A stretch of DNA of 6,500 nt. Source: Planctomycetota bacterium (GTDB lineage: Bacteria; Planctomycetota; Planctomycetia; Pirellulales; Lacipirellulaceae). Shown here one piece after another: positions 1 through 5,995 of this stretch. Position 1 is the stretch's first letter; each line of letters opens with the position of its first letter. The notes below the pieces were generated by a model, which was not told the DNA's origin, did no database searches, and saw only the letters and a program-made list of their open reading frames with translations. The stretch spans positions 1-6,500 of the forward strand of contig JAADIN010000063.1 of the NCBI GenBank assembly GCA_013151315.1, read 5' to 3'. Both the position numbers and the translations under genes were made by a program.

Positions 1-1
1 G

Positions 2-883
2 CAGGCTTATCACGGCGATACGATCGGCAGCGCGAGCGTCAGTGGCATCGAGCGTTTTCATGCGGTGTTTCAGCCGTTGCTATTCGAAGTGATTCGCTTG
101 CCGATGCCTGATGCGCGAGCGAACACCGTCGAACATTTCTTGGCCGAATTGGAAGAGATTTTGAAGAACCGGCACGACGAGATCGCGGCGCTGGTGCTCG
201 AACCACTCGTGCAAGCGGCGGCGGGAATGGTTTTTCATCCGCCCGGTTATTTGCGTGGCGTTCGAGAGTTGACGCGCCGATACAACGTCTTGCTGATTAC
301 CGACGAAATCGTCACGGGTTTTGGTCGTACGGGACGCATGTTTGCTTGCGAACACGAGGAGGTGACGCCCGATTTTCTGTGCTTGGGGAAAAGTATTACC
401 GGAGGCTATTTGCCATTGTCGGTGACGATCACTCGGCCAGAAATCTACGAAGCATTCCTGGGGCCGGCGACCAATTCGTTCCTGCACGGGCACACTTATG
501 GCGGGAACCCCCTCGCGGCAGCCGCGGCGTTGGCAACGCTCGACATTCTTCAGGAGCAGAAAATACTCCGTCAGTCGGCTTCGAGGATTCAGCAACTTGC
601 CGAGATTCTCCAGCAAGTGAAAAACCACCCACATGTCGCCAAAACGAGGCAATTGGGAATGATTGCCGCGATAGAACTAGTTTCCTATCCAGCGGAATTA
701 AAAATCGGCGCTCGTGTTTGCAAGGAAATGTTACGCCGAGGCGTGTGGCTCCGGCCGCTACGCGATACGTTGGTTATCATGCCACCACTCACGATCTCGG
801 CCGACGAACTTGAACTGCTAGGGAATGTTTTATTAGAAAGCATCGATACGGTTTGCGTTAACGCCGTCTGCCAAGACGGATAA
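2..883 (+). CDS. bioA: BioA, adenosylmethionine-8-amino-7-oxononanoate aminotransferase (5' partial)
   Basis: PLP-dependent class III aminotransferase of biotin synthesis. It converts 8-amino-7-oxononanoate to 7,8-diaminononanoate with S-adenosylmethionine as amino donor, in the cytosol. The frame is open from the left edge and gives 293 residues; BioA is usually about 420-455, so roughly the first third lies outside. Visible landmarks are AYHGDTIGS at the start, LVLEPLVQAAAGM, then ITDEIVTGFGRTG with the Asp that contacts the pyridine nitrogen (about fragment residue 101). FLCLGKSITGGYLPL follows, with the Schiff-base Lys at bases 389-391, and then the HGHTYGGNPLA block. FGRTGRMFACEH and CLGK followed by TGG favour BioA over other class III aminotransferases such as GABA or ornithine transaminases. 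No other bio gene is visible. The stop is 30 bases before the next ATG on the same strand, so co-transcription is likely. Confidence 0.93.
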   Translation, partial: QAYHGDTIGSASVSGIERFHAVFQPLLFEVIRLPMPDARANTVEHFLAELEEILKNRHDEIAALVLEPLVQAAAGMVFHPPGYLRGVRELTRRYNVLLITDEIVTGFGRTGRMFACEHEEVTPDFLCLGKSITGGYLPLSVTITRPEIYEAFLGPATNSFLHGHTYGGNPLAAAAALATLDILQEQKILRQSASRIQQLAEILQQVKNHPHVAKTRQLGMIAAIELVSYPAELKIGARVCKEMLRRGVWLRPLRDTLVIMPPLTISADELELLGNVLLESIDTVCVNAVCQDG

Positions 884-913
884 ACACCAAGGAACTTGGC
901 CCAACAAGACTCC

Positions 914-1642
914 ATGCAAAACCTCCGCTACCTGCTCCTGCAAATCCGCGACCCAGACGATCCTATTCGTCGACAAGAAGTCGGCTGTTTTGCACGGGCC
1001 ATCGGTTGTGAACCTGTGGCGATCGAGCCATTTGACCTTTTAGGTAGTTTTCCAACTCAAGAACAACTTCAACAAGTCGATGCGGTGCTCGTTGGCGGCA
1101 GTGGGAATTACTCGGCAGCGGGAGAGAGTCTTTGGCTGGAAAAAACCTTGGCCGGTTTTCGTCGGTTGGTCGAGCAACGCAAACCAACCTTTGCTTCTTG
1201 CTGGGGTTTTCAAGCGATCGCCCGCGCTCTTGGGGGAACCTGTATTCACGACCCGCCACGGGCCGAATTGGGAACACTCGAATTGCAGCTTACCGATGCG
1301 GGTCGCGGCGATCCGTTATTCGGCGGACTAGAAGACTCGTTCCTTGGCATTGCCGGGCATGAAGATCACGTTGTCACGTTGCCGCAAAGTGCAGTTTTGC
1401 TCGCTTCTTCACAGCTCGTGCGCCATCAGGCATTTAAAATCGTCGACTCGCCCGTTTATTGCACGCAGTTTCATCCCGAGTTAGATTTGCAGACGTTCCT
1501 CGACCGCGTGGCCGCGTATCCCCAATACGTAGAGCGGATCGCTGGCACGACGATAGAAGAGTTCGCCCAGAGGTGTCGCGATACGCCCGACACGCGACGA
1601 CTGCTGCAACGGTTTGCCCGCATGGTGGTGCAGAAGAGCTAG
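914..1642 (+). CDS. class I glutamine amidotransferase, GMP-synthase-like
   Basis: A stand-alone glutaminase domain of about 242 residues, which in this family releases ammonia from glutamine for transfer to an acceptor. The nucleophile elbow is FASCWGFQAIARALGG (Cys96, bases 1199-1201). The His-Glu pair is in YCTQFHPELD (His187, Glu189), so the triad is complete. The segment GHEDHVVTLP before the last strand is typical of the GMP-synthase-like (COG0518) branch. No synthetase or ATP-pyrophosphatase domain follows, so the acceptor is unknown. The last 50 residues are helical. I chose ATG 914 because the first strand (RYLLLQIRDPDD) begins right after it. An in-frame TTG at 896 would add six residues, but the AAGGA at 889-893 is too close to it, and ATG 914 has no clear ribosome site. 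It follows bioA closely and is probably co-transcribed. Function in biotin metabolism is not implied by sequence. Confidence 0.88.
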   Translation: MQNLRYLLLQIRDPDDPIRRQEVGCFARAIGCEPVAIEPFDLLGSFPTQEQLQQVDAVLVGGSGNYSAAGESLWLEKTLAGFRRLVEQRKPTFASCWGFQAIARALGGTCIHDPPRAELGTLELQLTDAGRGDPLFGGLEDSFLGIAGHEDHVVTLPQSAVLLASSQLVRHQAFKIVDSPVYCTQFHPELDLQTFLDRVAAYPQYVERIAGTTIEEFAQRCRDTPDTRRLLQRFARMVVQKS

Positions 1643-2083
1643 TGCCGCGACTCCCAATTGAAGATCCATGAACGGGGTTCTTTCCGCATCTGCTAACGAT
1701 CGCCGGCAGAGAAGCCATCGATCGGAATCGTTGAATGAAACCAAGCATTCCCAACGTCGCACTAGAACCTTGGCTGCGCAATTGGCGACCCATCTTACCC
1801 TGTTTCACAGTCGCTAACTTTTCTTTGCGAATTTCTTTGCGCGAGCTAAACCTTTGGATACCAGGAGTTTCGGAGATTACAGCCCTGCATAGACGGGTAC
1901 TAAAAAGTAAAAGGGTAGGCAGAAAACCACATTTTGGGTTAGAATGGATGACCTCATCGATAAGACTGTTCGCCATCTATTCTATTATTCTTTTCAGTCT
2001 AAACTGGCGTGTGCGTGCGCGCTGGATGATTTGGCGGTAGGCATGGTTAGCTGGCCGCGCGAACAAAATGGGAGGACGTACCT
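1643..2083 (+). other. long intergenic region without a convincing gene
   Basis: About 440 bases between the amidotransferase stop and the hemerythrin-like gene. A 101-codon frame from 1735 to 2040 exists, but its translation has no recognisable motif, is rich in Trp and Arg, and has no ribosome site, so I do not call it. A 10-base direct repeat (TTTCTTTGCG) occurs at 1820-1829 and 1832-1841. AT-rich stretches around 1901-1945 and 1971-1995 contain -10-like hexamers (TAGAAT at 1940-1945, TATTAT at 1983-1988), but neither has a good -35 box at 16-18 bases. The promoter for the next gene is probably here but cannot be placed. No terminator hairpin followed by a T-run was found after the amidotransferase. 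Confidence 0.5.
2071..2075 (+). promoter_or_regulatory. strong ribosome binding site
   Basis: GGAGG inside the string TGGGAGGA, eight bases before ATG 2084. It is the best Shine-Dalgarno match in the window and fixes the start of the hemerythrin-like gene. Confidence 0.8.
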
Positions 2084-2548
2084 ATGCAAGTTATCGACAA
2101 CCAATCACTAGCAAATGTTGCCCGAATGGAGCATCAGATTTTGCACCATGTGAAGCAAGCATTGCGAGTCACCCTGGACTGGAAGGTTCCCTCGGTGGGA
2201 TTTCCGCGCAAGCTCTCCAGCGTTCAATTTACGCTGCAGTCGTTCCAGAGACATCTCGAACGGTTAATGAACTTGGAAGAGCAAGACGGCTACATGGCTT
2301 GGGTCGCCGAAATGAAGCCGAACATGGTTGTTCGCGTCGAACGGCTCGAAAAAGACCACGCCAAATTTCGTCACGTCATGCACGACCTGCTTCCCGTGGT
2401 CGAGGCTTTGAACGAATATCAGGACGAAGAGTTCGAAAGCCTGTGTGACGAGATTTCTGCCTTTTTGGAGGAAATCGACCGCCACGATTCCGATGAAGTC
2501 GATCTCCTACAGGAAGCGCTTCTTATGGATGAAGGCGGTGAAGGATAA
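2084..2548 (+). CDS. hemerythrin-like (HHE) domain protein
   Basis: A 154-residue soluble protein predicted to be almost all helical. Its pattern fits the hemerythrin HHE cation-binding fold, which carries a di-iron centre for oxygen or redox sensing or iron handling. Helix 1 has EHQILHHVKQAL (His17, His21, His22). Helix 2 has FQRHLERLMNLEEQDGYM (His57, Glu65, Glu66), close to the HLExxxxxEExGGYL block of many HHE proteins. Helix 3 has LEKDHAKFRHVMHDLL (His92, His97), and helix 4 has FLEEIDRHDSDEVDLLQEAL (His134, Glu138). The second His expected in helix 2 appears replaced by Leu61, so the metal site may be altered. The C-terminus is acidic. No signal peptide or membrane segment is seen. The start is set by the GGAGG at 2071-2075. 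The gene stands alone between long spacers. The family call is by pattern only; a four-helix bundle without metal is the alternative. Confidence 0.72.
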   Translation: MQVIDNQSLANVARMEHQILHHVKQALRVTLDWKVPSVGFPRKLSSVQFTLQSFQRHLERLMNLEEQDGYMAWVAEMKPNMVVRVERLEKDHAKFRHVMHDLLPVVEALNEYQDEEFESLCDEISAFLEEIDRHDSDEVDLLQEALLMDEGGEG

Positions 2549-2550
2549 GG

Positions 2551-2576
2551 GCGAAATTCGTGTTTCGGATTTTTTC
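2551..2576 (+). terminator. possible weak intrinsic terminator
   Basis: CGAAA (2552-2556) pairs with TTTCG (2563-2567) around a six-base loop. Two bases later there is a run of six T (2570-2575). It lies just after the stop of the hemerythrin-like gene. The stem is only five pairs and AT-rich, so termination would be inefficient. Confidence 0.3.
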
Positions 2577-2588
2577 TTCGCGATAGGG

Positions 2589-2594
2589 TATAAT
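2589..2594 (+). promoter_or_regulatory. -10 box of a probable promoter for the UVR-motif gene
   Basis: A perfect TATAAT 53 bases before ATG 2648. At 16-19 bases upstream there is only a poor -35 (TTCGGA or CGGATT, around 2564-2571). The predicted transcript would start near 2601 with a leader of about 47 bases. It suggests the downstream gene is transcribed independently of the hemerythrin-like gene. Confidence 0.45.
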
Positions 2595-2647
2595 CGAGGC
2601 AACCGACGTTTGCCTCCGTTTCTTTGCCCAGCTCGCGATAAAACCCT

Positions 2648-3391
2648 ATGTCCGAAGGCCCTTCTCAGCTCGATCCGATTCTCGCCGAGTGGCGCTATTC
2701 GCCCGGTCAGATATTGGTTCGCCAGATTCAGGGGGCCGATGGCCGTGAGGTGCTGCAAATGCGTGTCGACTTGGGCATCTTGCAACTGGAATGCACAGGT
2801 CGCCCCGATGGCGTGAAGCCGGAAGGGTTTGCTACCTGGTACGACTATTTGGCGTCTTTGGCTCTCGAGGAAGGCCGTTCGTATCGGCTCGACGAAGCGA
2901 ATTGCCATGAGGTCGATCGGGAGTTTTATCAATTCTATCACCGCCGTATCTGCTGGCTCAATTTGAAGAGATACCCTGAAGTTGTGAATGACGCCAAGCA
3001 CACCTTGGCACTCATGGACTTCAGCACGGCACATTCTCCCGACCCCGAGTGGTCTCTGATGCACGAACAGTACCGACCGTTTGTCATGTTTCACATGATT
3101 CAAGCCAACGCGCTGATTGCTTTGGCAGACCCCAATCCCGCACAAGCTATTGAAAGCATCGACCACGGCTTGAAAGAGTTGGCCCAAGTGTTCGCAAAGC
3201 ACGATGCCTCGGAGCATTTTGAGCAAGACGCGTTTGTGAACAAGCTGCGCGAAATGCGGGTCTCGATCACCGAACACCACGAGCTTGGGCCCACCCTGAC
3301 TGAGCAGCTTGCCGAGGCGATTGCAGCTGAAAACTACGAGCTGGCGGCCGAGTTGCGTGATCGTAAAGATCGACCTGGCGGCGAGAAATAA
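2648..3391 (+). CDS. UvrB/UvrC (UVR) motif-containing protein of unknown function
   Basis: A 247-residue soluble protein. The C-terminus (about residues 216-243) carries a clear UVR motif: LTEQLAEAIAAENYELAAELRD, with the AI..E.YE.AA.LRD signature. This short helical hairpin mediates UvrB-UvrC contact and is also found in McsA and ClpC-type proteins, so a protein-protein contact role is likely. Residues 20-75 look like a small beta-rich domain (QILVRQIQGADGREVLQMRVDLGILQLE, then RPDGVKPEG). Residues 85-200 are mainly helical with a TPR-like feel (FYQFYHRRICWLNLKRYPEVVNDAKHTLALMD, then NALIALADPNPAQAIESIDHGLKEL). There is no CxxC zinc site as in McsA and no nuclease motif as in UvrC, so a direct role in excision repair is not supported. 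No good Shine-Dalgarno site precedes ATG 2648; the start is chosen because it follows the TATAAT at 2589 at a sensible distance. Confidence 0.8.
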   Translation: MSEGPSQLDPILAEWRYSPGQILVRQIQGADGREVLQMRVDLGILQLECTGRPDGVKPEGFATWYDYLASLALEEGRSYRLDEANCHEVDREFYQFYHRRICWLNLKRYPEVVNDAKHTLALMDFSTAHSPDPEWSLMHEQYRPFVMFHMIQANALIALADPNPAQAIESIDHGLKELAQVFAKHDASEHFEQDAFVNKLREMRVSITEHHELGPTLTEQLAEAIAAENYELAAELRDRKDRPGGEK

Positions 3392-3500
3392 GCGACAGCT
3401 GAAAATTCACATGAATACTAGCACGACGGCCGATCGCCAAAATCTTCCTATCTTCCCCAGCCGTTAGTTTTTTATCGGAAGAATTACAACGGATTGGTAA

Positions 3501-3522
3501 ATGTTCAGTAGTCACTGAACAT
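3501..3522. repeat. perfect 9-4-9 inverted repeat, operator- or enhancer-like
   Basis: ATGTTCAGT (3501-3509) and its exact reverse complement ACTGAACAT (3514-3522) flank the spacer AGTC. The size and symmetry fit a dimeric regulator site. No T-run follows on either strand, so it is not an intrinsic terminator. Its centre lies about 113 bases before the start predicted from the sigma-54-like element, a usual distance for an enhancer-binding activator. The regulator is unknown. Confidence 0.6.
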
Positions 3523-3596
3523 GCTGGCACTGCTAGTCCAGGCGCAACTCCTTTGCCAGTCGGTCGATGCGCTCATTTCCGAGAAACCGACGCACC

Positions 3597-3616
3597 TTTG
3601 GCACACCTTATGCGTA
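3597..3616 (+). promoter_or_regulatory. sigma-54-type promoter (-24/-12) for csrA
   Basis: The string TTTGGCACACCTTATGCGTA contains TTGGCAC and TGC with GG (3600-3601) and GC (3612-3613) exactly ten bases apart, the invariant spacing of RpoN promoters. Against TTGGCACG-N4-TTGCW the mismatches are the eighth base, the first T of TTGC and the last base. The predicted start is near 3625, giving a csrA leader of about 87 bases. No sigma-70 pair of comparable quality was found here. Confidence 0.45.
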
Positions 3617-3660
3617 TGGAGGTTGCGTGTCATCGCGAGATTGAAACGCGATTAGCTTTT

Positions 3661-3680
3661 CTACGGAGCTCTACGGAGCA
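3661..3680 (+). repeat. tandem ACGGAGC repeat in the csrA leader, possible CsrA sites
   Basis: Two adjacent 10-base units, CTACGGAGCT and CTACGGAGCA, each place GGA in an ACGGA context (GGA at 3665-3667 and 3675-3677). A third GGA (3702-3704) lies in the ribosome binding site. CsrA binds GGA-containing leader sites and commonly represses its own mRNA, so an autoregulatory role is plausible but inferred. Confidence 0.35.
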
Positions 3681-3698
3681 AGACTTTTCTTTCCAACC

Positions 3699-3705
3699 AA
3701 GGGAG
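3699..3705 (+). promoter_or_regulatory. ribosome binding site of csrA
   Basis: AAGGGAG six bases before ATG 3712. It decides this start over the upstream in-phase ATG codons, and its GGA could also be a CsrA contact. Confidence 0.7.
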
Positions 3706-3711
3706 TGTGTT

Positions 3712-4060
3712 ATGTTGGTTCTTACACGGAAGCAGAACGAAAAAATCCGCATCGGCGATTCCATTGTCATCACGCGTGCGGATGAAAGGAAAAGGGGTTC
3801 GCCTGGGCATCGAAGCACCAAGCGATGTAAATATCTTGCGCGGTGAGCTGGTTTTTGAAACCGCAGAAGAAAATACGAAAGAGAACACGGCAGCAAAAGA
3901 GGTCGTTGAAGAGCCTTCACAAGATCAAACGCTTCGTAAGACGGCGAAGACCCGAGCGAACGGCCCGCATCGTAATCCGGCTAGCGAGTGGCCTAATGGG
4001 CGGCGCGAAGAGCAGAGCAGTCCGTCATGGCCGACGGCGCTAATGGACACGGTTCTGTGA
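3712..4060 (+). pseudogene. csrA: carbon storage regulator CsrA, frameshifted
   Basis: CsrA is a small dimeric RNA-binding protein that controls translation by binding GGA sites in mRNA leaders. From ATG 3712 the frame reads MLVLTRKQNEKIRIGDSIVIT (21 residues), a textbook CsrA N-terminus including Leu4 and Arg6 of the RNA-binding strand. The same frame then turns to nonsense and stops at 3846. The rest of CsrA continues one frame over from base 3776: VRMKGKGVRLGIEAPSDVN, then ILRGELVFE, with Arg44 of the second RNA-binding strand kept. Aligned to E. coli CsrA, only one base (C3775) remains of codon 22, so two bases are missing; a GTC codon would restore the frame. The repaired product would have about 116 residues, longer than the usual 60-75, with an acidic then basic tail of some 65 residues whose last 21 bases overlap the convergent hydrolase gene. 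The cause may be a sequencing or assembly error, real decay, or recoding. Confidence 0.8.
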
Positions 4061-5995
4061 GGTCTCGCTCCCGTAGGGGAAACTTCGCAGCTCGGCAATG
4101 TGTTGCATGAGAATCCGGCGGACCTCGAGGATACTTTTCGGGTGACGGTGGACGCTAACGTGGTCGGCGGGTACGACAATTTGCGAATGCACGTCGTCGA
4201 GCTTGGCACTGACGAGCGAGACCACGCCGTCGCCCGTGCCGCCGACAAACCAACCGGTGATTCCTTTTTTGGGAATCTCGCCGACGATGTTGTGGTATTT
4301 CACCCACGGACCTCGTTCGGCCGAGAGCATGACCGGCCAGAGGGGGGACTCGGGAGCGAGCGAATCGATGCTGGTCGTGACATCCAGAGGGGCATCTTTT
4401 CGGAAATAGCCCGGATTGCGGGCAACTAGCTGATGGCGCCCTTGCATGATCATCGAAGGGATTTTGATTAGTTTACGACCTAGCCAACGTGTGGCGTCAT
4501 TGGCGACTTCGCTGCCCCGATGGGGAGTGCCGATCGTGATGACCCGTCGGACCGACGGATCGGGGTCGAAGAAAAAGGTGCGTGCGAGCCCGTTGCGAAG
4601 TTCCTCATCGGCTTGTAGCTCGGCAAAGGGACGCTCGCTAAGCGTTGCCCAAAATTGGCTACCTGAGTCGAGAGTTTGCAGCTTCGAGACCAACCCTCCC
4701 ATGCTGTGGCCGACCAAAACGGCTTGATCCAAAGCGGGAAACTGACTTTTGGGGTCGAGCGCCTGCTGCATGTGAGCCAAGTCTTCACGCATTTGGGCAG
4801 CGCTAAACCAGAACGACTGGCCCGACGGATAGAGATAGAACCAAAACTGGTAGTGCTCGCGTATTTGCGGATCACTACGCAAGTCGTTAAACATTTCCAT
4901 CCAAGTAACAGGGCTCGACCACAGCCCATGTACCATCACGACGGGGATTTTGTCTCCCTGGAACGGTTCGAGCATGTAGAGGCCTTGCAGCTTTTTAATT
5001 TTGCTCGGGTTGAGTAGGCCCAGTGTAGAGAGACGCGTGTCGTCGAGTGAGGGTTGGCTCAAAGTGTGTGCCAGCGGAGTGCTGAGGTCCGCCTCAAGTG
5101 GGATCGTGATCTGTGCCACTTGCACCGAGGGTTCGTCGAGCGGATCGTGCAACTCGAGCACCGCGTGTCGAGGCATGGAGTCGGGAGTCAGGGCTGGCGT
5201 CACACGCAGAAAGGCCGTAACCGGAAACGAGAGGCTTTCGGGATAAAACTCTTCCTCGGGTTTCATCCCTTCGTGTTTACGGCGGACCGCAATCAGAGGA
5301 ACCCCCAAGCCATACTTATGATAGTGATTGGCCAGTCCATGGACTTCGTAGTCGGAAACAAACTCGAAATGGTCAAAATCATCTTCGTGCCAGCCGTTCC
5401 CCTTGAGCTTGATCTCGAGTTGGCAATCGTGGGTCGCCGTTTTGATGTTGAGCGATCTGCCGGGGCGTAGGGACTCCTGGGTTTGGACGATGCGCAGTGT
5501 GCTTTCCAAGGCCGCATTGTAGAGATCGCAGGCGCGGCGAAATTCGGGATCGTAGGGATTCGAGGCGACTGCGTATTGTTCGTCGAAGAGGTAGCGATAA
5601 GCGTGCAAAACTGCCGAGCCATAGAGTTCCAAAGCTTCGCCACACTGCTTCGACTGGTCGGCCCGATGCGCGCCCACGTAAGCCAATTCGGCCATGGCAT
5701 AAACGTGCTCCCGGCTAGGCTCTCGCTTGTCTATTTCAGCGAGCTGGGCTAAGAGATCGCCGTAGTCGCCCTTGAGCGAGCCTTCGAGGTCGAGCCGACG
5801 TAATAATTGGACGGTTCGCTCGGTCGGTTCGGGGCCCTGCTTGGTAAGAAGCCCGAGCGACTCGGAAAGAGGATTTCGCGGCGTCGTGCGCAGCGAGACC
5901 CATTTGTTGGACGTCGACACACAGCCGGCGCCCATGCAGGCGAGCAAGAGGACCGCCGCAAGAAGGCGGTCACGAGGTGACGAGAACCTACGCAT
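4040..5995 (-). CDS. lipoprotein-type alpha/beta hydrolase (lipase/esterase family)
   Basis: A 651-residue protein. The N-terminus is a lipoprotein-like signal: MRRFSSPRDR, a hydrophobic stretch LLAAVLLLAC, then MGAGC. Cys20 or Cys25 could be lipidated, with Cys25 following GAG. An envelope location is therefore expected. Residues 60-180 are helical; about 185-340 look beta-rich and are not a known domain to me. The hydrolase fold starts near 348: VVMVHGLWSSPVTW holds the oxyanion HG, and VLVGHSMGGLVSK gives nucleophile Ser431. TIGTPHRGSEVAND is typical of bacterial lipases and PGAP1-like esterases. GGTGDGVVSL offers Asp589, and PADHVSVHRHP offers His612 (His616 is less likely). The triad is thus complete. 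The substrate, probably a lipid or ester, is not shown. No Shine-Dalgarno site precedes the ATG at 5995. The gene is convergent with csrA and downstream of the P450 gene on the same strand, 301 bases away. Confidence 0.87.
   Translation of the reverse strand: MRRFSSPRDRLLAAVLLLACMGAGCVSTSNKWVSLRTTPRNPLSESLGLLTKQGPEPTERTVQLLRRLDLEGSLKGDYGDLLAQLAEIDKREPSREHVYAMAELAYVGAHRADQSKQCGEALELYGSAVLHAYRYLFDEQYAVASNPYDPEFRRACDLYNAALESTLRIVQTQESLRPGRSLNIKTATHDCQLEIKLKGNGWHEDDFDHFEFVSDYEVHGLANHYHKYGLGVPLIAVRRKHEGMKPEEEFYPESLSFPVTAFLRVTPALTPDSMPRHAVLELHDPLDEPSVQVAQITIPLEADLSTPLAHTLSQPSLDDTRLSTLGLLNPSKIKKLQGLYMLEPFQGDKIPVVMVHGLWSSPVTWMEMFNDLRSDPQIREHYQFWFYLYPSGQSFWFSAAQMREDLAHMQQALDPKSQFPALDQAVLVGHSMGGLVSKLQTLDSGSQFWATLSERPFAELQADEELRNGLARTFFFDPDPSVRRVITIGTPHRGSEVANDATRWLGRKLIKIPSMIMQGRHQLVARNPGYFRKDAPLDVTTSIDSLAPESPLWPVMLSAERGPWVKYHNIVGEIPKKGITGWFVGGTGDGVVSLVSAKLDDVHSQIVVPADHVSVHRHPKSILEVRRILMQHIAELRSFPYGSETSQNRVH

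Larger units (their letters stand above)
3392..3711 (+). other. regulatory region upstream of csrA
   Basis: About 320 bases without a gene. A frame open upstream of csrA from 3553 is in phase with it, but its translation resembles nothing and has no ribosome site, so it is treated as non-coding. The region holds a perfect inverted repeat, a sigma-54-like promoter and GGA repeats, listed separately. No convincing terminator for the UVR-motif gene is visible; a T-run at 3468-3473 lacks a proper hairpin before it. Confidence 0.6.

Noticed and set aside
1695..1732. AACGAT/ATCGTT inverted repeat after the amidotransferase
   Set aside because: Six-base arms with a 26-base loop and no T-run; likely chance.
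1434..1976. 180-codon open frame on the - strand
   Set aside because: Largely antisense to the amidotransferase, whose catalytic residues are unambiguous; translation is Ser/Arg-rich without motifs.
2005..2020. Possible sigma-54 site before the hemerythrin-like gene (CTGGCGTGTGCGTGCGC)
   Set aside because: GG and GC are not ten bases apart; the spacing is off, and sigma-54 promoters do not tolerate this well.
1735..2040. 101-codon open frame on the + strand
   Set aside because: No ribosome site, no motif, odd composition, and no support from neighbours; most likely a chance frame in a spacer.
2507..3280. 257-codon open frame on the - strand
   Set aside because: Antisense shadow of the UVR-motif gene, which has a clear motif and an upstream TATAAT.
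3501..3522. Inverted repeat as terminator of the UVR-motif gene
   Set aside because: No T-run follows the stem on either strand.
3553..3711. In-frame upstream extension of csrA
   Set aside because: CsrA proteins start at the MLVL found at 3712, where a strong AAGGGAG is well placed; the extension has no ribosome site and overlaps the promoter-like element.
3843..4043. 66-codon Arg/Lys-rich frame in the csrA tail
   Set aside because: Out-of-frame reading of the csrA 3' region with only low-complexity basic sequence.
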